Shown: positions 17,326 through 25,410 of the stretch, piece by piece
How the letters are laid out: each line of letters starts with the position of its first letter
How positions within the stretch are numbered: the stretch's first letter is position 1
NCBI RefSeq assembly: GCF_009659535.1
Contig: NZ_VJZZ01000001.1
Coordinates: 573,424 to 637,423 of the forward strand
Reading direction: 5' to 3'
DNA: 64,000 nt
Origin: Aggregicoccus sp. 17bor-14
Lineage (GTDB): Bacteria; Myxococcota; Myxococcia; Myxococcales; Myxococcaceae
Notes under the pieces: generated by a model
The model's database searches: none
What the model saw: only the letters and a program-made list of their open reading frames with translations
Told to the model about the DNA's origin: nothing
Position numbers and translations under genes: made by a program

Positions 17326-18465
17326 TCAGAAGCCGGAGAGCTTGGAGATGATCTCCTTCATCACCTCGGAGGTGCCGCCGCCGATGGTGATGAGGCGGAT
17401 GTCTCGCCAGGCGCGCGCCACCGGCGTCTCCTCGATGTAGCCCATGCCGCCGAAGAACTGCTGGCAGTCGTAGGCCACGCGCTGGGCGAGGTCTCCGGCG
17501 AAGAGCTTCGCCATGGAGATCTCCTTCACCGCGTCCTGCTTGCGGTCGAAGAGATCCACCGCGTAGTAGCAGAGCCGGCGCGCCGCCTCGATCGCGGTGA
17601 GGTGCTCCACGAACTTGTGGCGCCACACCTGGAACTTGATCAGGGGGCGCCCGAAGGCCTCGCGCTCCTGGCCGTAGCGCAGCGAGTCCTCCACCATGCG
17701 GTCCATGCCGGCCACCGTGGTGAGCGCCCCCACCAGGCGCTCGCCCTGGAAGTTCGTCATCACGTGGTAGAAGCCCTCGTTCTCCTCGCCCAGGATGTAG
17801 CGGCGCGGGATGCGGCAGTCCTCGAAGTAGAGGATGGCGGTGTCGGAGGAGAGGTTGCCCACCTTGTCGAGCTTCTTGGAGACCGAGAAGCCCTTCACGT
17901 CCGTGGGGAAGGTCACCAGCGAGATGCCGCCGTAGCCGGCCTCACCGGTGCGCACCGCGAGCGTGATGAAGTCCGCGCGCGTGCCGTTGGTGATCCACAT
18001 CTTCGAGCCGTTGATGACCAGGTCGTCGCCGTCGCGGCGCGCGGTGGTCTTGAGGCTCGCCACGTCCGAGCCGCAGCCCGGCTCGCTCACGCCCAGCGCC
18101 GCGATGCGCTCTCCGGCGAGCGCCGGCGCGAGGAACTCGCGCTTCTGCTCGTCCGAGCCGATCTCGTTGATGATGGGCGTGGCCATCTGGCTCTGCACCA
18201 GCAGCGCCATGTTCACGCCCGCGTTGCGGCTGCGGCTGAGCTCCTCGCAGAAGGCGGTCACGTACCAGTAGTCCAGCCCGCTGCCGCCGTACTTGGGATC
18301 GTGGTTGATGCCGAGGAAGCCCAGCTCGCCGAACTTCTTGAACACCTCGCGCGGGAAGATGCCCGCGCGATCCCACTCGAGCGCGTACGGGGTGAGCTCC
18401 TTCTCCACGACGGCGCGCACCGACTTGCGAAACGCCTCGTGCTCCTCGGTGAAGGGGTTCAGCAT
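17326..18465 (-). CDS. Acyl-CoA dehydrogenase
   Basis: A 379-residue flavoprotein that oxidises acyl-CoA to enoyl-CoA and passes electrons to ETF. Typical blocks are the N-terminal helical domain, [37 protein letters not shown] and the C-terminal [32 protein letters not shown]. The usual short/medium-chain catalytic Glu position in YEGTSE is Gly here (IGGGTSE). The likely base is the Glu in [10 protein letters not shown], the placement known for isovaleryl-CoA and long-chain acyl-CoA dehydrogenases, so branched or long-chain substrates are plausible. A GGAGG site supports the ATG. A palindromic operator lies 22 bp upstream. Confidence 0.94.
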   Translation of the reverse strand: MLNPFTEEHEAFRKSVRAVVEKELTPYALEWDRAGIFPREVFKKFGELGFLGINHDPKYGGSGLDYWYVTAFCEELSRSRNAGVNMALLVQSQMATPIINEIGSDEQKREFLAPALAGERIAALGVSEPGCGSDVASLKTTARRDGDDLVINGSKMWITNGTRADFITLAVRTGEAGYGGISLVTFPTDVKGFSVSKKLDKVGNLSSDTAILYFEDCRIPRRYILGEENEGFYHVMTNFQGERLVGALTTVAGMDRMVEDSLRYGQEREAFGRPLIKFQVWRHKFVEHLTAIEAARRLCYYAVDLFDRKQDAVKEISMAKLFAGDLAQRVAYDCQQFFGGMGYIEETPVARAWRDIRLITIGGGTSEVMKEIISKLSGF

Positions 18466-18486
18466 GGCGCGGACCTCCGGCTCGGG

Positions 18487-18508
18487 GTGTTGACTCGCAA
18501 GTCAACAC
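18487..18508. promoter_or_regulatory. Palindromic operator TTGACT-N4-AGTCAA, copy 1
   Basis: A perfect inverted repeat with 9-bp arms (GTGTTGACT and AGTCAACAC) around a 4-base centre (CGCA), between the racemase-like gene and the start of the acyl-CoA dehydrogenase gene. The same core occurs before the SCP2 gene at 20190. The symmetry and spacing are typical of a TetR-type repressor site. The binding protein is not identifiable in this window. Confidence 0.68.
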
Positions 18509-18540
18509 CAGGCCCGGGGCCCGCGCAATGGCCCCCCGGG

Positions 18541-19731
18541 CTAGAGCCCGAGCGCGCGCAGGCGCTCGTCGGACACTCCGGCCTCGCGCAGGATCTCGCG
18601 CGAGTGCTGGCCGAGCCCGGGCGGCGGGCGCAGGGGCGTCTCCCCCAGGCGCAAGGGGGTGAGCAGGTGCGTGACCTGCTTGCCGCGCTGCGGGTCCTCC
18701 GCCTCCACGAAGAGCCCGCGCGCGCGCAGCTGCGCATCCTGCAGCACCTCGTCGCCCTCGAGCACGGGCTCCACGCAGAGATCCAGCGGGCGGAAGCGCT
18801 CCACCCAGTGCGCGAGCGGCTGCAGGGCGAAGCGGCGCGCGAGCTCGCCCTTCACGCGCTGGCCCGCCTCGCCGCCCGAGTACGCGTCCGCGAGCAGCTC
18901 GGGACAGCCCAGGGTCTCGAGCAGGCCGGTGAAGAACTTGGGCTCGAGCGCGCCGACGGAGAGGTAGCGCCCGTCCTGCGTGCGGTAGAGGCCGTAGCCC
19001 GCGAAGCCTCCGTTGAGCACCTCCTCGCCGCGGCGCAGCGCCGGGCCCTCGGCGCCCAGCGCGAGCCGCCCGGCCAGGTGCATGTGGAGGAAGGCGAGCG
19101 CACCGTCCGTCATGGACACGTCCACGAAGCGCCCGCGCCCCGTGCGCTCGCGCTCGTGCAGCGCTGCGAGGATGCCCACCAGCGCGAAGAGGCTGCCGCC
19201 GCCGATGTCCCCCAGCTGCACGCCGGGGAAGGCGGGCGCCCCACCCGCCTCGCCGCCGTAGCCCAGCACGCCGGCGCGAGCGGCGTAGTTGATGTCGTGC
19301 CCTGCGCGCAGCCGGTCCGGTCCGCTCGCGCCGTAGCCGCTGATGGCGCAGTAGATGAGTCGCGGGTGGCGCGCGCACAGGGCCTCCGCGCCCAGGCCCA
19401 GCTTGTCCATCACCCCGGGCCGGAAGCTCTCCACGAGGATGTCGTAGCGGCCCGCGAGCTCCTCGAGCACGGCGCGGCCCTCGGGGCGCTTCAGGTCCAG
19501 CGCGAGCGAGCGCTTGTTGCGGTTGAGGCCGTAGAAGAGCGCGCTCTCACCGGACTCCTGCAGCGGCGGCGAGTGGCGCAGGTAGTCGCCGCCCTGCGGG
19601 TCCTCCACCTTGTCCACCTGCGCGCCCAGGTCCGCGAGCACCAGCGTGGCGTAGGGCCCGGGCAGCAGCCGGGTGAGATCCAGGACCTTGAGCCCCTGCA
19701 GCGGCAGGCCCTGCGGCGACGAGGTGGACAT
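18541..19731 (-). CDS. CaiB/BaiF family enzyme, alpha-methylacyl-CoA racemase-like
   Basis: A 396-residue class III CoA-transferase-fold enzyme. It carries the racemase pattern: GHDINYAARAGVLGY, which supplies the catalytic His, and LGDIGGGSLFALVGILAALHERERTGRGRFVDVSMTDGAL, where the Asp of LGDIGG corresponds to the second catalytic residue of alpha-methylacyl-CoA racemase. The N-terminus (LKVLDLTRLLPGPYATLVLADLGAQVDKVE) is typical. Racemases of this type invert the 2-methyl centre so branched acyl-CoAs can enter beta-oxidation. It lies between the SCP2 and acyl-CoA dehydrogenase genes, all on the same strand. A plain CoA-transferase role cannot be excluded. Confidence 0.88.
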   Translation of the reverse strand: MSTSSPQGLPLQGLKVLDLTRLLPGPYATLVLADLGAQVDKVEDPQGGDYLRHSPPLQESGESALFYGLNRNKRSLALDLKRPEGRAVLEELAGRYDILVESFRPGVMDKLGLGAEALCARHPRLIYCAISGYGASGPDRLRAGHDINYAARAGVLGYGGEAGGAPAFPGVQLGDIGGGSLFALVGILAALHERERTGRGRFVDVSMTDGALAFLHMHLAGRLALGAEGPALRRGEEVLNGGFAGYGLYRTQDGRYLSVGALEPKFFTGLLETLGCPELLADAYSGGEAGQRVKGELARRFALQPLAHWVERFRPLDLCVEPVLEGDEVLQDAQLRARGLFVEAEDPQRGKQVTHLLTPLRLGETPLRPPPGLGQHSREILREAGVSDERLRALGL

Positions 19732-19834
19732 GGTGGGGGCGGCTCCGGGGACGGCGGGCTCACGAAACGCACGCGGCGCGGTCCCCGGCGGGGCCGGAGA
19801 GCGCGCCGCATGCGGTGCGACGGGGAAGGCTCGC

Positions 19835-20170
19835 CTAGGCGAGCAGCTTGCCCAGCTTCATCGCGAGGCCCATGTCCATGGGCTTGAACTTGAGCTTGCC
19901 CTGCATCGCGGCCATCTGCGGGTTGAGCTGCTTCTGGCGCAGCTTCACGAAGTCCTGGTCGCTCACGGTGACCGTCATCTTCGGCTCGCCGTTGAGGCCG
20001 GTGCTCACCCAGTCGGAAGGCTTGGTGAGGTCCACCGTCCACTGCCCGCCCTGGTCGCCCGTCACGTTGAAGTGGACGATGGCGTTGATCTCCTTGGCCA
20101 GCTCCGGCTTGGCCTTCAGGACGTTGGGGATCTCGGTCTCGAGGATGCTCTTCGCGGTCAGGTCGGCCAT
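19835..20170 (-). CDS. SCP2 sterol-transfer-domain protein
   Basis: A 111-residue single-domain protein of the SCP2 family, which binds lipids or acyl-CoAs in a hydrophobic tunnel. It shows the amphipathic first helix, the central strands (INAIVHFNVTGDQGGQWTVDLT and PKMTVTVSDQDFVKLRQKQLNPQMAAMQGKLKFKPMDMGLAMKL) and the short C-terminal helix, with no signal peptide. The ATG at 20170 is chosen over one 12 bases upstream because GGAGGA is correctly spaced for it. The gene heads a same-strand run with the racemase-like and dehydrogenase genes. A palindromic operator lies 20 bp upstream. Confidence 0.9.
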   Translation of the reverse strand: MADLTAKSILETEIPNVLKAKPELAKEINAIVHFNVTGDQGGQWTVDLTKPSDWVSTGLNGEPKMTVTVSDQDFVKLRQKQLNPQMAAMQGKLKFKPMDMGLAMKLGKLLA

Positions 20171-20189
20171 GCGTTCCTCCATGCAGCGG

Positions 20190-20205
20190 TTGACTGATGA
20201 GTCAA
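20190..20205. promoter_or_regulatory. Palindromic operator TTGACT-N4-AGTCAA, copy 2
   Basis: The core TTGACT-GATG-AGTCAA matches copy 1 in both half-sites and spacing and differs only in the central four bases. It lies about 20 bp before the SCP2 start codon, where a repressor would block transcription. Two identical 6-bp half-site pairs before two genes of one lipid pathway are unlikely to be chance. Confidence 0.68.
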
Positions 20206-20271
20206 TACGGGGCGGACCGTAACCACCGCCCCTGCGGAGATCAAGGCGCAGCTGACGCAGTCGCGTGCGCG

Positions 20272-20664
20272 TCAGCGCTGCGCGGGAACGGCGGACGGCT
20301 CGAGGGAGCGGCGCACCAGCTCGAGCAGATCGTTGAGCTCGAAGGGCTTGGCGAGGTGGCCCACCGCGCCGAGGTCCGTGGCCTTGCTGCCCACGTTGCG
20401 GTCCGCGCTGAGCACGATGATGGGGATGCGGGCGATCTCGGGCGGGCGCTGGCGCATGCGCTGCGCGAACTCCCAGCCGTCCATCACCGGCATCATCAGG
20501 TCCAGGAGGATGAGCTGGGGCGCATCCGGCTCCAGCCGCTCGAGCGCCTCCTTGCCATTGCGAGCGCGACGGATCTCGAAGCCCTCGGCCTCCAGGATTT
20601 CGGAGAGCGCTTCGAGGATGTCCGGGTCATCGTCGACGACGAGCACCGTGCTGGGACGTGTCAT
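20272..20664 (-). CDS. Single-domain response regulator
   Basis: A 130-residue receiver-domain protein with no output domain. Key residues are the acidic cluster Asp11-Asp12-Asp13, phospho-acceptor Asp55 (LILLDLMMPVMDGWEF), Ser86 and Lys106 (HLAKPF), all standard. It is divergent from a histidine-kinase-like gene, with 193 bp between them that must hold both promoters. Stand-alone receivers of this kind carry phosphate to other proteins or act as diffusible regulators. A cognate relation with the neighbouring kinase is plausible from position only. Confidence 0.92.
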   Translation of the reverse strand: MTRPSTVLVVDDDPDILEALSEILEAEGFEIRRARNGKEALERLEPDAPQLILLDLMMPVMDGWEFAQRMRQRPPEIARIPIIVLSADRNVGSKATDLGAVGHLAKPFELNDLLELVRRSLEPSAVPAQR

Positions 20665-20857
20665 TGAGGGAGTCGATGAGGAGGTCGAGGCGGCCAGGTG
20701 AGAGTTGCTCCGCGTGCAGCATGCGAATTGTCCCCGAGAAGGGCGACTGGCGGGTGAGAAATCGTGCCCGGGCGCCGGATGTTCTGCCCACGTTGCAAAC
20801 TCAACAGGGCCTCCCCACCTTCCCCAAGGGTCGGTGTGAGCCCCAGAGGAGGCGCGC

Positions 20858-21841
20858 GTGTGGAGTGAGGGGGTCGGGGCCGCAGGCGGCCTCATCGCAG
20901 GGGGCGCAGGCCCCGGGGTGGCCGTGTGCTCGCCGCAGGGCGTGCCGCGCACGGTGAGCGCTCGCCTGCTCTCGCTGCTGGGCCTCTCCGCCCTCCCCTC
21001 GCAGGTGCAGGGGCTCGCGCAGCTGCTGGAGGCCGCGGGGCTGCACCGCTCCGAGGGCTCGCTCTGGGTGAGCGCGGCGCGCGCGGTGTACGCGGGCGAG
21101 GAGCTGCTCGAGGACGGCTCCCGGCTGCTCTGGGTGCTGCCGGCGGCCCCCGAGGAGGCCGGGCGGCTCGCCCGGGTGCGCTACCTCTCGCTCGCCTCGC
21201 ACGACCTGCGCGGGGCGCTCGCGAACATCCGCTCCTATGCCGGGCTGCTGCTGGGGCCCCGCTACGCGCACGAGCCCCGGGTGCAGCGGGGGCTGGAGAC
21301 CATCCGGCGCAACGCAGACCGCGCACTCGGCTTCGCGCAGAACTTCTTCGATGCGAGCCGCGCGGAGCTCGGCGGGCTGAGCTTCGAGCGGGAGGTGCAG
21401 CCGCTCGCTCCCCTGCTCGCCGAGGCGCTCAAGCCCCTGCAGGAGGAGGCCTCGGCGGCCGGGGTGGAGCTCTCGCTCGCGCCGGTGCCCGAGCTGCCCG
21501 ACCTGCCGCTGGACGGGGGCCGGGTGCAGCACGCGGTGGAGGCCTTCATCGCGCACCACCTCACGCGCGCCCAGGCCGGCGAGCGCATCGAGGTGCGCTG
21601 CGCGCGGGACGTGACGGGCGTGCGCGTGGAGGTGCGCCGCCACGGCGTGCCCCTGGAGGCGGCCTTCGCCGCGCGCCTCTTCGAGCGCGAGGCGCGCGCC
21701 TTCGAGGAGAAGAAGCTGGAGGACCCGCTGCGCCTCTCGCTCGCGCGCCACGAGGTGGCGCTGCACGGCGGCGAGGTGGGCGCCTGGAGCGACGCGGGCG
21801 GGACCACCCTGTTCCTCACCCTCCCCTTCCAGGACCAATAA
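20858..21841 (+). CDS. Histidine-kinase-like protein with degenerate ATPase domain
   Basis: A 327-residue cytoplasmic protein. An N-terminal PAS-like region (about residues 15-100) is followed by a HisKA helix with the phospho-acceptor His115 (SLASHDLRGALANIRSYAGLL). The ATPase half is degenerate: the N-box helix reads DGGRVQHAVEAFIAHHL with no NLLxNA, and the DNGxG (G1) box is replaced by RRHGVPLE. A remnant G2 segment (LHGGEVGAWSDAGGTTLFLTLPF) remains. It may bind a partner histidine or pass phosphate rather than autophosphorylate. The GTG at 20858 has a GAGGAGG site 7 bases upstream. It is divergent from the response regulator. Confidence 0.82.
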   Translation: MWSEGVGAAGGLIAGGAGPGVAVCSPQGVPRTVSARLLSLLGLSALPSQVQGLAQLLEAAGLHRSEGSLWVSAARAVYAGEELLEDGSRLLWVLPAAPEEAGRLARVRYLSLASHDLRGALANIRSYAGLLLGPRYAHEPRVQRGLETIRRNADRALGFAQNFFDASRAELGGLSFEREVQPLAPLLAEALKPLQEEASAAGVELSLAPVPELPDLPLDGGRVQHAVEAFIAHHLTRAQAGERIEVRCARDVTGVRVEVRRHGVPLEAAFAARLFEREARAFEEKKLEDPLRLSLARHEVALHGGEVGAWSDAGGTTLFLTLPFQDQ

Positions 21842-21978
21842 GTCCGCCCGCGACCCTGCGCCGGGCATGCAGGCGGCCTCGCGCCGCATCGCGCTGGCGG
21901 CCGGGGGGTCCCCCCGGTATGCTCGCCGCGCCTTTTCCAGGCAGCCCCCTCCCGGGCACTTCGAAGGAGCATGTTGTG

Positions 21979-22221
21979 ATGGGCCTGAAACCGATGGAAA
22001 TGTTGCTGATCTTCGCAGTGCTGATGCTCCTCTTCGGAGGCAGCCGCCTGCCGCAGCTCGGCTCGTCGCTGGGCCAGGCCATCCGCAACTTCAAGCGGGG
22101 CTTTGGCGAGGGCATGGACGAGCAGCCCGAGCAGAAGCGCGCGCCGGACGCCCTCTCCAGTACGACGGCCGCGGGCGTGGAGCGCGACGTGCGCGAGAAG
22201 CAGCAGACGCGCCAGGGCTAG
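21979..22221 (+). CDS. tatA: Twin-arginine translocase subunit TatA/E
   Basis: An 80-residue membrane protein. It has one N-terminal span (MLLIFAVLMLLFGGSRLPQLGSSLGQAI) with the FGxxxLPxL hinge, then an amphipathic helix (RNFKRGFGEGMDE) and a charged tail. TatA oligomers form the pore for folded, twin-arginine substrates. GGAG lies about 10 bases upstream. No tatB or tatC is adjacent, so the other subunits are encoded elsewhere. Confidence 0.93.
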   Translation: MGLKPMEMLLIFAVLMLLFGGSRLPQLGSSLGQAIRNFKRGFGEGMDEQPEQKRAPDALSSTTAAGVERDVREKQQTRQG

Positions 22222-22251
22222 TCCGCCCTCGCGGCACCCGAAGCACCCGAG

Positions 22252-22284
22252 GCCCGGGCCCCCGCTCAACGGCGGGACCCGGGC
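22252..22284. terminator. Strong hairpin between convergent tatA and fadD
   Basis: The arms GCCCGGG-CCCCGC and GGCGGG-A-CCCGGGC pair over 13 bp around the loop TCAAC, in the 78-bp space where tatA and fadD converge. No T-run follows on either strand, so termination would rest on the stem alone. Confidence 0.5.
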
Positions 22285-22299
22285 TTCGTGCTGTGCGCC

Positions 22300-24165
22300 C
22301 TACTCCACCCGCTCGTTGTCGTAGAGCGCGTCGATCGTCTTCGCGTACTTCTGCGAGCAGAACTTGCGCTTCACCTTCAGGGTCGGGGTGATCTCGCCGG
22401 ACTCCTGGCTGAAGTCCGCCTCCATCACCGCGAAGCGCTTGAGGGTGTTGTAGGGCGGCTGCTCCGCGTTGACGCGGTTGAGCACGTCCTGCACCGCGGC
22501 CTGCACCTCGGGGTGCTTGGCCACCTCGGCGTAGGAGGCCGGCACGCTCACGCCCTTGTCCGCGAGCAGCTTGCGCGCGACCTCCTCGTTCACGGTGATG
22601 AGGACGACGAGGTACTTGCGCTTGTCGCCCACCACCATCGCCTGCGAGACGAGCGGGAAGGTCTTGAGCGTGTTCTCGAGGTTCTGCGGCGCCACGTTCT
22701 TGCCGCCGGCCGTGACGATGATGTCCTTCTTGCGGTCCGTGATGCGCAGGAAGTTCTCCGCATCCAGCTCGCCGATGTCACCGGTGTGGAACCAGCCGTC
22801 CGCCTCGAGCGCCTCGGCGCTGGCCTCCGGCTTCTTGTAGTAGCCCTTCATCACGCCGGGGCCGCGGATGAGGATCTCGCCATCCGGGGCGATCTTGATC
22901 TCGGTGCCCGGGAAGGGCGCGCCCACGGTGCCGATCTTGATGCGGTCGATGCGGTTCACCGTCGTGCCGGCGGCCGTCTCGGTGAGGCCGTAGCCCTCGA
23001 GCACCTTGAAGCCGAGCAGGTCGAAGAAGTAGGCGATCTTGCGCGAGAGCGGCGCGCCGCCCGAGACGAACACGCGCATCTGGCCGCCCAGCTTCTGCTC
23101 GAGCGCGGGGCGGATCTTCCCGTGGAAGACGAGCTTCTGCGCGAGCGTCCAGCCCAGGTTCGCGTACTCGCGGCCCTGGGTGCGCGCCTCCACGTACTCG
23201 TCGAAGAGGCGGAAGGCCCAGCGCGCGAGCTTGCCCTTGAGGCCGGCCTGGCTGGTGCCGTCGCTGAGCACCTTGTTGTAGACCTTCTCGAAGACGCGCG
23301 GCACCGAGGGCAGCACCGTGGGGCGCGTCTCGGCGAGGTTCGCGAGCAGCTTGTCCACCGACTCCGCGAAGATCAGCCGGTAGCCGAGGCTGAGCCACGC
23401 CGCCTTCACCACCTGCGCGAAGGAGTGCGCGAGCGGCAGGAAGAGCATCACCGAGTCGGTGGCGGTCATCAGGCCGATGGCCTTCGCGCCCTGCGCCTCG
23501 TAGGTCCAGTTGCCGTGGGTGAGGATGACGCCCTTGGGGTCACCGGTGGTGCCCGAGGTGTAGAGGAAGCAGCAGGGGTCGTCCGACTTCACCGACCCCA
23601 CGCGCTGCTCGAAGGCGCCCGGGCTCGCGGCGTGCGCGGCGGCGCCCTGCTGCACCAGGTCCGCGAGCGCGAGCTCCTGGCTCCCCTGCAGCGCGCCCTC
23701 GAAGAGCACCACGCGCTGCACCGCCGGGCACTCGCCGAGGCGCTGGCGCACGCGGCTGATGCGGCCCGCCTGCTTCGCGTCGCGCTCGTCGTTGTCCACG
23801 AAGAGCACGGTCGCGCCGGAGTCGTTGAGGATGTAGCGCACCTCGTCCGGGGTGTTCGAGGCGTAGATGGGCACGGTGATGCCCTGCGCCGCGGACACCG
23901 CGAGGTCGCACACCAGCCACTGCAGGCTCGTGTTCGCGAAGATGGCGACGCGGTCTCCGGGCTTCACGCCCAGCTGCACCAGGCCCGCGGACACGGCCTT
24001 CACGTCCTCGAGGATGCGCGCCCAGGAGACGTCCTCCCAGCGCCCGCCGACCTTGTGGGTCGCCCCCGGCGTGCTCGCGCTGGCGGCGCGCTCGAGCAGC
24101 AGCTCCACCACGTTCTGCGCCCCGCGGCTGTTCGCCTGGGCGCTCAGCTGACTCTCTGCCCTCAT
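22300..24165 (-). CDS. fadD: Long-chain fatty acid--CoA ligase
   Basis: A 621-residue AMP-forming acyl-CoA synthetase that activates fatty acids with ATP and CoA. The P-loop-like motif YTSGTTGDPKG lies at residues 202-212, followed by LEGYGLTET and DGWFHTGDIGELDAENFLRITDRKKDIIVTAGGKNVAPQNLE. The C-terminal lid lysine region (ITPTLKVKRKF) is present. The length and the LPLAHSFAQV segment fit the eukaryote-like long-chain subfamily common in actinobacteria and myxobacteria. The ATG at 24165 has GAGGAGG before it. It is the activating step for the beta-oxidation genes to its left, though it has its own promoter region. Confidence 0.94.
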   Translation of the reverse strand: MRAESQLSAQANSRGAQNVVELLLERAASASTPGATHKVGGRWEDVSWARILEDVKAVSAGLVQLGVKPGDRVAIFANTSLQWLVCDLAVSAAQGITVPIYASNTPDEVRYILNDSGATVLFVDNDERDAKQAGRISRVRQRLGECPAVQRVVLFEGALQGSQELALADLVQQGAAAHAASPGAFEQRVGSVKSDDPCCFLYTSGTTGDPKGVILTHGNWTYEAQGAKAIGLMTATDSVMLFLPLAHSFAQVVKAAWLSLGYRLIFAESVDKLLANLAETRPTVLPSVPRVFEKVYNKVLSDGTSQAGLKGKLARWAFRLFDEYVEARTQGREYANLGWTLAQKLVFHGKIRPALEQKLGGQMRVFVSGGAPLSRKIAYFFDLLGFKVLEGYGLTETAAGTTVNRIDRIKIGTVGAPFPGTEIKIAPDGEILIRGPGVMKGYYKKPEASAEALEADGWFHTGDIGELDAENFLRITDRKKDIIVTAGGKNVAPQNLENTLKTFPLVSQAMVVGDKRKYLVVLITVNEEVARKLLADKGVSVPASYAEVAKHPEVQAAVQDVLNRVNAEQPPYNTLKRFAVMEADFSQESGEITPTLKVKRKFCSQKYAKTIDALYDNERVE

Positions 24166-24355
24166 GTGCGCTCCTCCTCGATCCCCGCCTGCTCGAAGGA
24201 AGGCCTGCCGGAGGGGTGCGTGCCCGTCCGACGGCGTCCCCATGCGCCCAACCTGCCCTCCCTGCGGCAAACTGCCAGGGAAATCAGGTGTCTATGACGG
24301 ATCTAGCACGCGCTATTCGGCGCCAGCAACAGTCCTTCTGGCGCAGAAAAATGAA

Positions 24356-24386
24356 GCGGCACACCCCGGGTGCCGGGATGTGCCGC
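24356..24386 (-). terminator. Rho-independent terminator of the sigma factor gene
   Basis: Read on the minus strand, GCGGCACA pairs with TGTGCCGC, and an inner CCCGG/CCGGG extends the stem. It is followed by TTCATTTTTCTG, a T-rich tract. It lies 63 bp after the stop of the sigma factor gene and upstream of fadD on the same strand, so it should separate the two transcripts. Confidence 0.65.
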
Positions 24387-24448
24387 AGAGGACTGAGGAC
24401 GGAGTGAGGAAGGGGAGAGGCGCGGGCGCAGCGCTCGGGCTGCGTCCC

Positions 24449-25198
24449 TCAAGCGGCGTCGGACGACGCCAGCTCCAGACCGCTCTCCTCGTCCTGGTTG
24501 AAGGCCTCCAGGTAGCGCTGGAGGAAGTGCTTCGTCTTCAGCTCCACCTGGCGCACGCGCTCGCGCGAGACGCCCCAGCGCTGGCCCAGCTCCTCGAGCG
24601 TGCGCGGCTTGTCCTGCGTGAGACGCTCTTGGAGGATGTCCCAGCCGAGGTCGCCGATGCGCTTGCGCACCTTGGCGAGCGCCTCCTGGACCTCGGTGTT
24701 CTGCTCGCGCACCAGGTACGTGTCCTGGGGCGAGGGGCCGTTGTCCTCGAGCCGGTCGAGGAACGTGGTCTCGCCGTCCTCGTCGATGGAGGCGTCGAGC
24801 GAGAAGTCGCTCATGCTGCCGCGCTCGGCCTCGCCGCCGCGCACCTGGCTGCGGTTGTCCTTGAGGTAGCGCGTGATGTACGCGCGGATCCACCACACGG
24901 CGTAGGTGGCGAAGCGCACGTTCTTCTTCGGATCGAAGTGCTCGATGGCCTTCATCAGGCCGACGTTGCCCTCCTGGATGAGGTCGTCCAACCGCGCGCC
25001 GCGATTGGCGAACTTCTTCGCCACCGCGACCACGAAGGCCAGGTTGGACTGGGCCAGGATCTGCCGGGCCGCCTCCTCGCCCTTGCGAGCGCGGCGCGCC
25101 AGATCGTACTCCTGCTCACGCGTCAGCTGCGGGCGGCCCCCGAGGTGACGCAGGTAGTGCGACAGACCCTCTGCCGCGTACTTTGTCGTGGATGCCAT
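24449..25198 (-). CDS. RNA polymerase sigma factor, RpoH/SigB-like
   Basis: A 249-residue sigma-70 family factor without region 1.1. Region 1.2-2 begins LSHYLRHLGGRPQLTREQEYDLARRAR. Core-binding and -10 recognition are in LVVAVAKKFANRGARLDDLIQEGNVGLMKAIEHFDPKKNVRFATYAVWWIRAYI. Region 4 carries the helix-turn-helix TLEELGQRWGVSRERVRQVELKTKHFLQRYL. It resembles RpoH and the alternative factors SigB/SigC of Myxococcus xanthus, which act in development and heat shock; which one it equals cannot be told. A GGGAGGA site precedes the ATG. The 212-bp upstream gap carries two small palindromes. Confidence 0.9.
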   Translation of the reverse strand: MASTTKYAAEGLSHYLRHLGGRPQLTREQEYDLARRARKGEEAARQILAQSNLAFVVAVAKKFANRGARLDDLIQEGNVGLMKAIEHFDPKKNVRFATYAVWWIRAYITRYLKDNRSQVRGGEAERGSMSDFSLDASIDEDGETTFLDRLEDNGPSPQDTYLVREQNTEVQEALAKVRKRIGDLGWDILQERLTQDKPRTLEELGQRWGVSRERVRQVELKTKHFLQRYLEAFNQDEESGLELASSDAA

Positions 25199-25298
25199 GA
25201 AACGCGTCCTCCCTTTCCTCAGTCGTAGCGGACGCGTCCGACATATCGGTGCGGCGCGCCCTGCCATGACTAGGACGCCTAACGAGCGGAGTGGTTTC

Positions 25299-25315
25299 GC
25301 ATTCCGTTCGAATGC
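25299..25315. promoter_or_regulatory. Inverted repeat upstream of the sigma factor gene
   Basis: GCATTC-CGTTC-GAATGC is a perfect 6-bp inverted repeat about 100 bp before the sigma factor start codon, followed by a third CATTC half-site. A 12-bp palindrome CGGACGCGTCCG lies nearer the gene at 25229. Either could be a regulator site; nothing further supports this. Confidence 0.3.
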
Positions 25316-25410
25316 CCCATTCGACCGCCTTACCCGTGTCACAAGACGATCGGGGCCGCACCGTGCCGAGCCGGCCTGCGGGAGGCCGGGCGCGCCCTGC
25401 GACTTCAGCC

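Noticed and set aside
17326-18465. Inactive acyl-CoA dehydrogenase because the usual YEGTSE Glu is Gly
   Set aside because: Isovaleryl- and long-chain acyl-CoA dehydrogenases carry the catalytic Glu elsewhere, and the matching Glu in QGERL is present.
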